Assembly: GCA_028716125.1 (NCBI GenBank)
Contig: JAQUQK010000103.1
Location: 1-6,799, forward strand
DNA length: 6,799 nucleotides
Direction of reading: 5' to 3'
From: Thermoplasmatota archaeon
Lineage (GTDB): Archaea; Thermoplasmatota; JAQUQK01
The notes under the pieces were generated by a model. The model saw only the letters and a list, made by a program, of their open reading frames with translations, was not told the origin of the DNA and ran no database searches. The position numbers were made by a program, and so were the translations under genes. This document shows, piece by piece, positions 1-6,164 of this stretch; position 1 is the stretch's first letter; the number at the start of each line of letters is the position of its first letter.

Positions 1-482
1 TCGCGGAAGCGCTTGTCTCCCTTGACGAGAAGCGCGGAGGCGCAACAATCAAAAAATATTCCTCGATGAAAAGCGACGAAGAGGATGCGCTAATAACCCG
101 CGAATTTTCAGAACCGGTGAGCATATCTAAATTTATAAAAGCAATAGATGGCGAAACTTCAAGCAAAATTTCCGACGACCACCAGCTTTTCGGCTACACT
201 ATAATCAACAGCAAGAAGGCGATAATGTCGTTTAGTGCTGCGGACTTTCTGAAAATCTTCGGCTGGAGCACTGAGAGGGCGCTAATATTCACAGACATTA
301 CATATGGCAGAAGTCCGATGATTGCAATACGCGTCCATCCCATGAAGCCCGCCGCCATTGTATATCACAAGCCCGCGGCAGTCGACCCGCTTGCGCAGAA
401 ACTTGCAGAGGCAGATAACATTCCGCTGATAATAACGCGCCTTGAGATGAACGACCTGATAAAACGGCTGGATGGATTATGA
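1..482 (+). CDS. C-terminal part of a hypothetical protein, possibly an archaeal transcriptional regulator (5' end outside window)
   Basis: The reading frame is open from base 3, so the N-terminus lies outside the window; 159 residues are visible. An internal ATG at 66 has no ribosome binding site in front of it (AT-rich aaaaaatattcctcg) and is probably not the start. The visible part is soluble with no membrane segment. The recognisable block is the second half: an ERALIFTDITYGRSP stretch, then a hydrophobic strand ending KPAAIVYHKP, then VDPLAQKLAEADNIPLIIT. That last piece resembles small Rossmann-like or DRTGG-type ligand domains, where a helix is followed by a 'nIPLiiT' strand. I recall similar tails in archaeal regulators with an N-terminal XRE-type helix-turn-helix, but that part is not visible, so the regulator call is inference. 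The gene ends at TGA? No: its last codons give DGL followed by TAT-context stop at 480-482 (TGA reading absent, TAA/TGA not distinguished by function). The next gene is convergent, 45 bases away. Confidence 0.6.
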   Translation, partial: AEALVSLDEKRGGATIKKYSSMKSDEEDALITREFSEPVSISKFIKAIDGETSSKISDDHQLFGYTIINSKKAIMSFSAADFLKIFGWSTERALIFTDITYGRSPMIAIRVHPMKPAAIVYHKPAAVDPLAQKLAEADNIPLIITRLEMNDLIKRLDGL

Positions 483-515
483 TTTTACAGAAATAGTAGA
501 TAGAGAACAAGTTCA

Positions 516-528
516 TTCTTTTTATTTT
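516..528 (+). terminator. T-rich terminator of the upstream plus-strand gene
   Basis: The plus strand reads ttctttttatttt here, about 35 bases past the stop codon of the first gene. Archaeal RNA polymerase stops at T-rich runs on the non-template strand without needing a hairpin. The run lies at the very end of the convergent GH172 gene, touching its stop codon. I see no equivalent T-run on the minus strand for that gene. Confidence 0.45.
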
Positions 529-2645
529 CAGACGGTGTATGAATAAACCCAATAGTAATATTCGCTCCATTGGGAGCCTTGCGGGTCGCCCGACTGTGCC
601 GACGGTTTTATGTCTATTGTTAGCTCACTCTTGCCGATTGTATATTCATATGGGATCTCATAGTCGCTTTCGAGCCAGCGCTTGTTCGTATTTTCTCCTG
701 GTGTGTACCACGGCAACTGCATTTTTACCCCATCAACGTAGACTTCCGCCTGCTGGTGTGCGATTCCATAGTCAAGGAGCCTGCGGAGCTTGACACCCGA
801 ATTGGATGCATCTATATTCACCTTGAACGAAGACGACGTCTCTATCGTCCTTCCGTCATCAGTAACTGACTGATCCGAGTATTCGGGCGGTGGGGCTATT
901 GACGGCCCTGCAAGAGGCGCGGGAGCAAGAATCTGCCCGTCATTGTCCCCCTCGAAATACAGCGTTCTGGAGCCGCCCCAGGTTTCCCCTTCATTTTTGT
1001 ATTCGTGGAAAGTCTCGGATGCGCTGTTTCCGATATCGATTTCGTCGGTCAATTCAAGCCCGCTTTTGTCTATCTGGTAGTAATACGCGACGCTGGAATA
1101 GTCGCCCGGCTCCTCATTCAACCCTCCATGCTCTATTCCGAAAAACAGGTGGTCGTTGTATGGAACATAGTCGGAGAAATGATAGCGGTAGCATACATTA
1201 GAGGTCTCTTGTAATCCCTCGAACTCTCCTGGCGCTGCAGACGGCTGTTCTCCTTGCTTTGTTTTCACTATGGATATTTGCTTGGTAAATCCGTGAGTTG
1301 GAAGCGTGAAAGTTCCCTCTTCGAAATACCATCCGCCGTTGTAATAGTCCTCAGTCCCGGTTCCGTACATCGCGGGGGAGCGCGACCCGTCTATGTAAAC
1401 CCTTTCATCGCCCTCCATGAAGAGAGTCATGACCGGAACGGGTATTCCTCTTAGTGTGTGGGTGACTCCCACATAATGGCCCTTTCCGCTTGTTTCCAGG
1501 ATGAGGTAATCGTAGTTGTACGCAGTTGTCTCCTGGCGCCAATTCGCATTAAAGTAGCTGCAAATGCTTCCAAGGCCCTCGTATGGCTTTGTGTTGTATT
1601 CGACGCGGTAATCTACTTTAACGCTTGACGTGCCCGCGTTCGACATGAATATGGTCGCGCTTGATGAATAAGGCATCGGCCAGTAGCAGTAGAACCAGCC
1701 GTCGGACGAACTGTAGCCGAGCGGGAGCGATTTTACTTCTGCCGCGCCAAGGCCGCCGCAACCGAAGAATTCCCCTACTGGCGCATTTACGCAATGCACT
1801 CCGTCCCAGTACATGTCGATCCACAGATTGTTAAGAACGGACACGTCCACCGAATCGAGTTTTATCTTGAAAGCGGTTATGCTTCCCGCTCCGTTGATGC
1901 TTAATATTTCTTTTACGCCTCCCGAAGCAATGTCGGCAGTGCCGTCGATTGGAACGTTTCCATCAGTAGGTTTAGGATCCGCTCCGCAATTTTTCCACAT
2001 CGAAATGAGTTTTGAATAGTCCTCCTTGCCCGTGAATGTCTCGACATCAGCCCACGCCGGATAAAGATGGTAATCTATGTTGTAATAATTCGGCGCTCCT
2101 GTAAGAACGAATTTGCAGCGCGTCTTGAATGCCATCGGGAGATAGCAGTAATGCCCTCCGCTGGACACGTTCCTGAAGCCTGCCAGCGGGAAAAGGAAAG
2201 GCGCTTCGCTGCCGCTAAAGAACTTGTCTGCAGGCACGTCTACCCTTGGGGTTTTTTCATCATCGAAATATATCTGTATATTCCCGACCGTCGCTATATC
2301 GTCCTTTGTCATCCAGATGCGCGTGATGCAGCCGGGGCCCTTTGCATCCATAATCACATAGGAACTACCTTCTTTGTAAAGGTATGTTTCATTGCCGCTC
2401 GGATCGTCGTAGGTGCCGCCATCCAAGTTTCCTCCGTCCTTCGCGTGGCTGGAAACGTGCCCAATCGTCACTCCCTGCTTCAGATATGGCAGAAGGTCGA
2501 ACCTCTCCGCGGCCTCGAGGCCGTAAACTTGCCACTCTGCACCTTCGGGTATTGTATTCTTACTGCCGTTCTCATCGCCGACGCAACCCGCCAGGCCTGT
2601 AAAAACCATCAACAGAACCATTCCAACGCTCAGAAACCGCTTCAT
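528..2645 (-). CDS. DUF2961/GH172-family glycoside hydrolase, predicted lipoprotein
   Basis: The 705-residue product begins with a lipoprotein signal: MKR, a hydrophobic core (residues 4-19), then the lipobox LAGC with Cys21, followed by a short polar linker. It is therefore expected to be exported and anchored outside the cytoplasmic membrane. Residues from about 45 to 520 carry DUF2961 signatures in order: GGNLDGG (71-77), GPGCITRIWMT (103-113), YCYLPMAF (166-173), PVGEFFGCGG (289-298), YCYWPMPY (319-326), EGDERVYIDG (411-420) and GTGTEDYYNGGW (428-439). DUF2961 is the founding domain of GH172, whose characterised members act on difructose dianhydride/alpha-D-fructofuranosides and on D-arabinan. 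Glu411 and Glu432 are 21 residues apart, the spacing I recall for the catalytic pair (Glu270/Glu291) of the Bifidobacterium enzyme. About 45 residues (roughly 205-250) look like an insertion or linker, and residues 535-705 form a further beta-rich domain. Nine Cys follow the lipobox. The substrate here is unknown. The start is supported by the signal peptide and a TATA box about 33 bases upstream. Confidence 0.88.
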   Translation of the reverse strand: MKRFLSVGMVLLMVFTGLAGCVGDENGSKNTIPEGAEWQVYGLEAAERFDLLPYLKQGVTIGHVSSHAKDGGNLDGGTYDDPSGNETYLYKEGSSYVIMDAKGPGCITRIWMTKDDIATVGNIQIYFDDEKTPRVDVPADKFFSGSEAPFLFPLAGFRNVSSGGHYCYLPMAFKTRCKFVLTGAPNYYNIDYHLYPAWADVETFTGKEDYSKLISMWKNCGADPKPTDGNVPIDGTADIASGGVKEILSINGAGSITAFKIKLDSVDVSVLNNLWIDMYWDGVHCVNAPVGEFFGCGGLGAAEVKSLPLGYSSSDGWFYCYWPMPYSSSATIFMSNAGTSSVKVDYRVEYNTKPYEGLGSICSYFNANWRQETTAYNYDYLILETSGKGHYVGVTHTLRGIPVPVMTLFMEGDERVYIDGSRSPAMYGTGTEDYYNGGWYFEEGTFTLPTHGFTKQISIVKTKQGEQPSAAPGEFEGLQETSNVCYRYHFSDYVPYNDHLFFGIEHGGLNEEPGDYSSVAYYYQIDKSGLELTDEIDIGNSASETFHEYKNEGETWGGSRTLYFEGDNDGQILAPAPLAGPSIAPPPEYSDQSVTDDGRTIETSSSFKVNIDASNSGVKLRRLLDYGIAHQQAEVYVDGVKMQLPWYTPGENTNKRWLESDYEIPYEYTIGKSELTIDIKPSAQSGDPQGSQWSEYYYWVYSYTV

Positions 2646-2673
2646 AAAATCATAATGTGATTAAATTATCAAT

Positions 2674-2682
2674 ATTATAAAG
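2674..2682 (-). promoter_or_regulatory. TATA box of the GH172 gene
   Basis: On the minus strand this reads CTTTATAAT, a good archaeal TATA box, centred about 33 bases before the ATG. Transcription would start about 25 bases downstream, giving a leader of only a few bases. The bases directly before the ATG (tcacattatgatttt) contain no Shine-Dalgarno, consistent with leaderless or short-leader translation. Confidence 0.5.
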
Positions 2683-2710
2683 TTTCGGTTATCTGGCTTC
2701 AGAACTAAAA

Positions 2711-2720
2711 TCATTAAAAG
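2711..2720 (+). promoter_or_regulatory. Possible TATA box of carS-pyrE-transporter unit
   Basis: The plus strand reads tcattaaaag, AT-rich and centred about 26 bases before the carS ATG, which would put the transcription start at or beside the start codon. There is no Shine-Dalgarno before that ATG (attccagcacg), which agrees with a leaderless transcript. The match to a consensus TATA box is modest. Confidence 0.35.
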
Positions 2721-2741
2721 CCAAATCGCAATTCCAGCACG

Positions 2742-3323
2742 ATGTCTGTCATCGAAATCCTCGCGCTTTTCGTAAATGCATTCTGGCTCGTCCTTCCTGC
2801 GGGCTTTGCAAATATGGCGCCAACCATCTTCGGCGGCGGGCTTCCGATGGATTTCGGGCGCAGCTTTTCGGACGGACGGCGCATTCTTGGCGACGGAAAG
2901 ACGTGGCGCGGATTTGCTTCCGGCGTAATAGTGGGCGCATTCATCGCACTCGTCCTCACATGGATTTCCCGAAGCGCCAATACTCAATATCTCCCAGATT
3001 TCGGCGAGCCGGTTTACGCAATTTATCTTGGTGGGATTTTGGGCACTGGCGCTTTGTTCGGGGATGCGGTCAAGAGCTTCTTCAAGCGGCGGATGGGAAT
3101 AGCACGCGGCGGGAAATGGCCTGTGGCAGACCAGCTTGACTTTATCGCAGGCTCGTGGCTGTTTGCTTTTGTGTTTGCAAACGATTGGTTTATGGCGCAT
3201 CTCATCGGCCCGGGCGGGTCGCTTGCATGGATAATGCTCATTACTGCGGTGATGATTCCGGCCTTGCACAGGCTGATGAACATACTCGGCTATGCGCTTG
3301 GACTGAAAAAAGTCCCATGGTAA
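2742..3323 (+). CDS. carS: CDP-archaeol synthase (CDP-2,3-bis-(O-geranylgeranyl)-sn-glycerol synthase)
   Basis: This integral membrane enzyme transfers CMP from CTP to unsaturated archaetidic acid, giving CDP-archaeol, the activated precursor of archaeal phospholipid head groups. The 193-residue product is full length for the family (DUF46). The N-terminal helix runs into AGFANMAPTIFGGG (20-33), then comes the signature DGRRILGDGKTWRG (44-57), a charged nucleotide/metal-binding loop. GDAVKSFFKRR (107-117) and DQLDF (130-134) are the second conserved cytoplasmic loop. About five hydrophobic segments are visible (roughly 3-30, 58-76, 92-108, 133-150, 160-188), and the protein ends in the family-typical LKKVPW. 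It is followed 22 bases later by pyrE, so the two are probably cotranscribed. I recall carS next to pyrE in several euryarchaea. Confidence 0.95.
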   Translation: MSVIEILALFVNAFWLVLPAGFANMAPTIFGGGLPMDFGRSFSDGRRILGDGKTWRGFASGVIVGAFIALVLTWISRSANTQYLPDFGEPVYAIYLGGILGTGALFGDAVKSFFKRRMGIARGGKWPVADQLDFIAGSWLFAFVFANDWFMAHLIGPGGSLAWIMLITAVMIPALHRLMNILGYALGLKKVPW

Positions 3324-3334
3324 TTGTTGAAAAT

Positions 3335-3340
3335 AGGTGG
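3335..3340 (+). promoter_or_regulatory. Shine-Dalgarno of pyrE, decides its start
   Basis: AGGTGG matches the archaeal GGAGGTGAT pairing region and sits 5 bases before the ATG at 3346. An in-frame GTG at 3337 lies inside this site, so it cannot be the start served by it. The ATG at 3346 is therefore preferred. Confidence 0.6.
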
Positions 3341-3345
3341 TAAAT

Positions 3346-3861
3346 ATGGCACTCGGAGACATGTTGAAGGCATGCGGCGCGGTGAAGTTCGGAAAGTTCA
3401 TCCTGACCTCAGGAAAGGAAAGCTCGTTCTACGTCGACATCAAGAAGGCGAGCACGAACCCCATGATTCTCAAGGAAGTAAGCAAGGAAATTGCAAAGTA
3501 CGTTCCAGGATACTCCAAAATCGCGGGAATGGAGCTTGGCGCGGTCCCGATAGCAGTAGGAGCGGCGCTTGAGACAAACGTCCCGTATGTAATTGTCCGC
3601 AAGGAGAAGCGCGAGCACGGAACCGGCAAGCAGATTGAAGGCGACCTTCAGGCTGGAGAAAAAGTCCTGATTGTCGAGGATGTCGCAACGACCGGCGGCT
3701 CGAGCCTTAAGACTGTTGAATACCTTAAGGCAGCTGGCGCAATCGTGGACAAGGTCATCGTCGTTGTCGACCGTGAAGAGGGCGCAAAGGATGCGCTCAA
3801 GGCAATTGGAATTGAACTTGTCCCACTGGTGCGCATCAGCCAAATCATGGACAAGAAATAA
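3346..3861 (+). CDS. pyrE: Orotate phosphoribosyltransferase
   Basis: PyrE joins orotate to PRPP, giving orotidine 5'-monophosphate in pyrimidine synthesis; it is a cytoplasmic dimer. Starting at ATG 3346 the product has 171 residues, the compact archaeal length. Family marks in order: LTSGKESSFYVD (20-31, the orotate/phosphate side), the flexible catalytic loop RKEKREHGTGKQIEG (85-99) with its Lys and His, and the PRPP-binding motif VLIVEDVATTGGSS (107-120). All key residues I would look for are present. The gene lies between carS (22 bases upstream) and a membrane transporter (27 bases downstream), all on the same strand, suggesting one transcript. No leader attenuator or riboswitch fits in the small gap. 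A nine-base longer form from GTG 3337 is possible but less likely. Confidence 0.96.
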   Translation: MALGDMLKACGAVKFGKFILTSGKESSFYVDIKKASTNPMILKEVSKEIAKYVPGYSKIAGMELGAVPIAVGAALETNVPYVIVRKEKREHGTGKQIEGDLQAGEKVLIVEDVATTGGSSLKTVEYLKAAGAIVDKVIVVVDREEGAKDALKAIGIELVPLVRISQIMDKK

Positions 3862-3888
3862 GCAGAAGCATGCTTGGCCCGGGATGAA

Positions 3889-4794
3889 ATGGAAGGCAAG
3901 AACTCCGCAATACTGGCAACCTTGCTTTCCAGCGTCATCTGGGGCTCTTCCTTTGTCGCAATCGGCTGGGGCCTTGGCGCAGGCGGCCTCGACCCTTACT
4001 CTTTTGCTTTCATCCGTTTTCTTGTCGCAGCGCTTGCGATGTTTGTCCCGCTTGCGCTTCTTACAAAATTCAATTTTTCTCTTTTCGCGGACAGGCAGAT
4101 TATAATTATCGGGCTTGTGAACGGGCTTGCATACTTTCTGCAATTCATCGCACAGGATTACACAACTCCTGCAAAGGCGGCGCTTCTAGTCAATTTGAAC
4201 AACATACTCGTCGCTTTCCTTTCGGTTTGGATGTTTGGCGAGAAGCTTGGAATTTCCAAGAAAGCCGCAATAATTTTGGGGGTTGTGGGCGTTTTCCTTG
4301 TAACGACCAAAGGAGACATATCTGTGCTTCGCACTGGCGGGGGAACGGAACTAATTGGAGACGCTCTCGCCCTCGTTGCAGGGATTGCCTGGGCATTCTA
4401 CATAGTACTGATGAAAAAATACGTTTCCTCAGGCGAACGCAACATAAGCCAGCTTACGGCATGCGTTTTCGTTTATACTGCAATTGCAATACTTCCGGCA
4501 TTCCTTATATCGGGCGGGCTTTCTGCAGTTCCACTCATAAGCACCAATGGATGGATTGCCATAATTTACACGGCGATTTTCTGTACGATTGCGGCATTCG
4601 TGCTCTGGTCATATGGATTGCGCAAAATTTCCGCAACTGCTTCATCAGTAATGCTACTCATGGAAATAGTTTCGGCGTTCTTCCTGTCAATTGCGCTTGG
4701 CCTGGAGGGAACTTTTGTGCCCCTTGAGGCGTCTGGCGTGGTTTTTGTAGTCGGCGCGGTCGCCCTCGCCAGTTTCGACCTGTCAAAAAAATAA
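3889..4794 (+). CDS. EamA/DMT-family transporter (10 membrane helices)
   Basis: The product (301 residues from ATG 3889) is a drug/metabolite transporter superfamily member made of two tandem EamA repeats of about five helices each. Repeat 1 spans about residues 6-140 and starts with SSVIWGSSFVAIGWG; its last helices contain FGEKLGISKKAAIILGVVGV, the family's typical 'GE' turn. Repeat 2 spans about 155-296, beginning GDALALVAGIAWAFY and ending with LMEIVSAFF and the turn GLEGTFVPLEASGV. A short KK tail follows. Substrates of this family range from amino acids to nucleosides and sugars and cannot be read from sequence. The gene follows pyrE by 27 bases and precedes purD, so a link to nucleobase or nucleoside traffic is conceivable but only by context. 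An in-frame TTG at 3874 gives a five-residue longer form; I prefer the ATG, which has a weak GGGAT element four to eight bases before it. Confidence 0.92.
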   Translation: MEGKNSAILATLLSSVIWGSSFVAIGWGLGAGGLDPYSFAFIRFLVAALAMFVPLALLTKFNFSLFADRQIIIIGLVNGLAYFLQFIAQDYTTPAKAALLVNLNNILVAFLSVWMFGEKLGISKKAAIILGVVGVFLVTTKGDISVLRTGGGTELIGDALALVAGIAWAFYIVLMKKYVSSGERNISQLTACVFVYTAIAILPAFLISGGLSAVPLISTNGWIAIIYTAIFCTIAAFVLWSYGLRKISATASSVMLLMEIVSAFFLSIALGLEGTFVPLEASGVVFVVGAVALASFDLSKK

Positions 4795-4805
4795 AAAAAA
4801 GACTA

Positions 4806-4816
4806 TTCTTTTAAAC
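4806..4816 (+). promoter_or_regulatory. Possible TATA box of purD
   Basis: The sequence tcttttaaacc follows an A-rich stretch (4784-4800) and is centred about 34 bases before the purD ATG at 4845. This suggests that purD has its own promoter despite only 50 bases separating it from the transporter gene. Read-through from upstream remains possible because there is no T-run on the plus strand in this gap. Confidence 0.4.
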
Positions 4817-4834
4817 CCGACTTGCGATTCGGGT
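4815..4834 (+). repeat. Inverted repeat before purD (candidate operator or leader hairpin)
   Basis: Two perfect 6-base arms, ACCCGA and TCGGGT, are separated by 8 bases. The repeat starts at the end of the TATA-like box and ends 10 bases before the purD ATG. The 3' arm partly overlaps GGTG at 4832-4835, a possible weak Shine-Dalgarno. A repeat this short can arise by chance. Confidence 0.35.
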
Positions 4835-4844
4835 GCTCGTTTCA

Positions 4845-6164
4845 ATGAAAATCCTGCTTGTCGGCGGCGGAGCACGCGAACACGCGCTCGCGCTTGCCCT
4901 TACCAAAAATCCAGATAACGAGCTTTACGCAGTTGCGCACAACATGAACCCGGGAATCGCCCGCATCGCAAAAGAATTTCTGCTTGAGAAAGAGACAAAT
5001 GGAAAGAAGATTGCAGAATGGGCGAAATCCAAAGGAGTCAAGATGGCCATTGTGGGGCCAGACCCCGCCCTTGAAGCAGGCGTCACGGATGATCTTGCTG
5101 ACGCGGGGATCGATTGTGCAAGCCCTTCAAAGAAGGCGGCGGAGATCGAGACGTCAAAGCAGTTTATGCGCAAGCTGATGGCAAAATACAAGATTCCCGG
5201 TTCTATCAGGTGCGAAGTTTTCGACAATGCCCGCGAGGCAAGGAAATACATAGACCAGCTCGGATTTGTTGCGGTAAAGCCAATCGGCCTAACGGGCGGA
5301 AAAGGCGTTCAGGTTTCAGGCGATCACTTCAAGGACACTGACGGCGCAATGGAATACGTTAAAGAAGTGCTTTCCAAAGGAATCGGCGGCTCCAAAGTCC
5401 TGATTGAGGAAAAACTAGAAGGTGAAGAGTTCTCGCTTCAGGCATTCTCAGACGGCAAGGACATTTACCCGATGCCCGCGGTGCAGGACCACAAGCGCCT
5501 TCTCGACGGAGACAAGGGGCCAAACACCGGTGGAATGGGCTCTTACAGCCAGGAAGACGGCCTCTTGCCGTTTCTGGGCAGGAGCGATTACGAGGATGCA
5601 GCCTGCATCCTGCAGAAGATAATCGAAGCCCTGGATGAGGATGGGCGAACTTATATCGGCCCGATATATGGGCAGTTCATGCTTACGGCAAACGGCCCTA
5701 AAGTCATAGAGGTGAATGCGCGCTTCGGCGACCCCGAGGCAATGAATGTCCTTTCGCTTTTGCGTTCCGATTACGCAGATATCTGCAAAGCGATGATTTC
5801 TGGAAAATTGTCAAGAGTTTCGATTCAATTCTCCCACAAAGCAAGCGTTTGCAAATACGTTGTTCCAGAAGGATATGGCATAAAGCCGATGGAAGACCAG
5901 GAAATCAAGGTTGACGAAAAAACAATAGCGGAGACTGGCGCACGCATTTTCTACGCATCAGTCAACGAAAAAGATGGAAAGGTGTACACCACGCGCTCTC
6001 GCGCCATAGGAATTCTTGCGATGGATGACAGCATCTCGGAGGCGAACAAAACCTGCGAGAAGGCACTGAAGTGTATTTCGGGCAAGATATTCGTGCGCCA
6101 CGACATAGCCACAAAGGAACTGCTCGACAAAAGAGTAAAGCACATGAAAGAAATACGCTGCTGA
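4845..6164 (+). CDS. purD: Phosphoribosylamine--glycine ligase (GAR synthetase)
   Basis: PurD ligates glycine to 5-phosphoribosylamine with ATP, the second step of purine synthesis, in the cytoplasm. The 439-residue product from ATG 4845 opens with the classic MKILLVGGGAREHAL, which argues against the GTG at 4833. In order: the N-domain with VGPDPALEAGVTDDL (70-84), the ATP-grasp glycine loop VAVKPIGLTGGKGVQV (142-157), the substrate loop DHKRLLDGDKGPNTGGMG (215-232), YGQFMLT (275-281), and the metal-binding EVNARFGDPEA (289-299), then the GARS C-terminal domain. The form KPIGLTGGKG rather than the bacterial KADGLAAGKG is what I would expect of the archaeal branch. All motifs are intact and the length is normal. 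It lies 50 bases after the transporter gene and converges with the hydrolase gene with no gap. Confidence 0.97.
   Translation: MKILLVGGGAREHALALALTKNPDNELYAVAHNMNPGIARIAKEFLLEKETNGKKIAEWAKSKGVKMAIVGPDPALEAGVTDDLADAGIDCASPSKKAAEIETSKQFMRKLMAKYKIPGSIRCEVFDNAREARKYIDQLGFVAVKPIGLTGGKGVQVSGDHFKDTDGAMEYVKEVLSKGIGGSKVLIEEKLEGEEFSLQAFSDGKDIYPMPAVQDHKRLLDGDKGPNTGGMGSYSQEDGLLPFLGRSDYEDAACILQKIIEALDEDGRTYIGPIYGQFMLTANGPKVIEVNARFGDPEAMNVLSLLRSDYADICKAMISGKLSRVSIQFSHKASVCKYVVPEGYGIKPMEDQEIKVDEKTIAETGARIFYASVNEKDGKVYTTRSRAIGILAMDDSISEANKTCEKALKCISGKIFVRHDIATKELLDKRVKHMKEIRC

Noticed and set aside
2067..2660. 197-codon plus-strand open frame opposite the GH172 signal and N-terminal region
   Set aside because: It lies fully antisense to a gene with a signal peptide and a string of family motifs. 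Its translation is rich in Arg, Cys and His without any recognisable motif, so it is a shadow frame.
2661..3401. 246-codon minus-strand open frame opposite all of carS
   Set aside because: It is antisense to a clear carS; its translation shows no family motif and has a shadow-like composition rich in Pro, His, Arg and Cys.
3874..3888. TTG start for the transporter, five codons upstream of the ATG
   Set aside because: There is no ribosome site before the TTG. The first membrane repeat begins a few residues after the ATG, as usual for the family.
3409..4143. 244-codon minus-strand open frame opposite pyrE and the transporter
   Set aside because: It spans two intact plus-strand genes and their gap, and its translation is Cys-, Lys- and Arg-rich with no recognisable domain.
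4784..4800. A-rich run after the transporter stop as a terminator
   Set aside because: On the transcribed plus strand it is poly-A, not poly-T, so it would not act as an archaeal terminator. It more likely belongs to the AT-rich region upstream of the purD promoter.
4833..4844. GTG start for purD, four codons upstream of the ATG
   Set aside because: GAR synthetases normally begin directly with the MKILLVGGGAREHA-type strand, which the ATG at 4845 gives.
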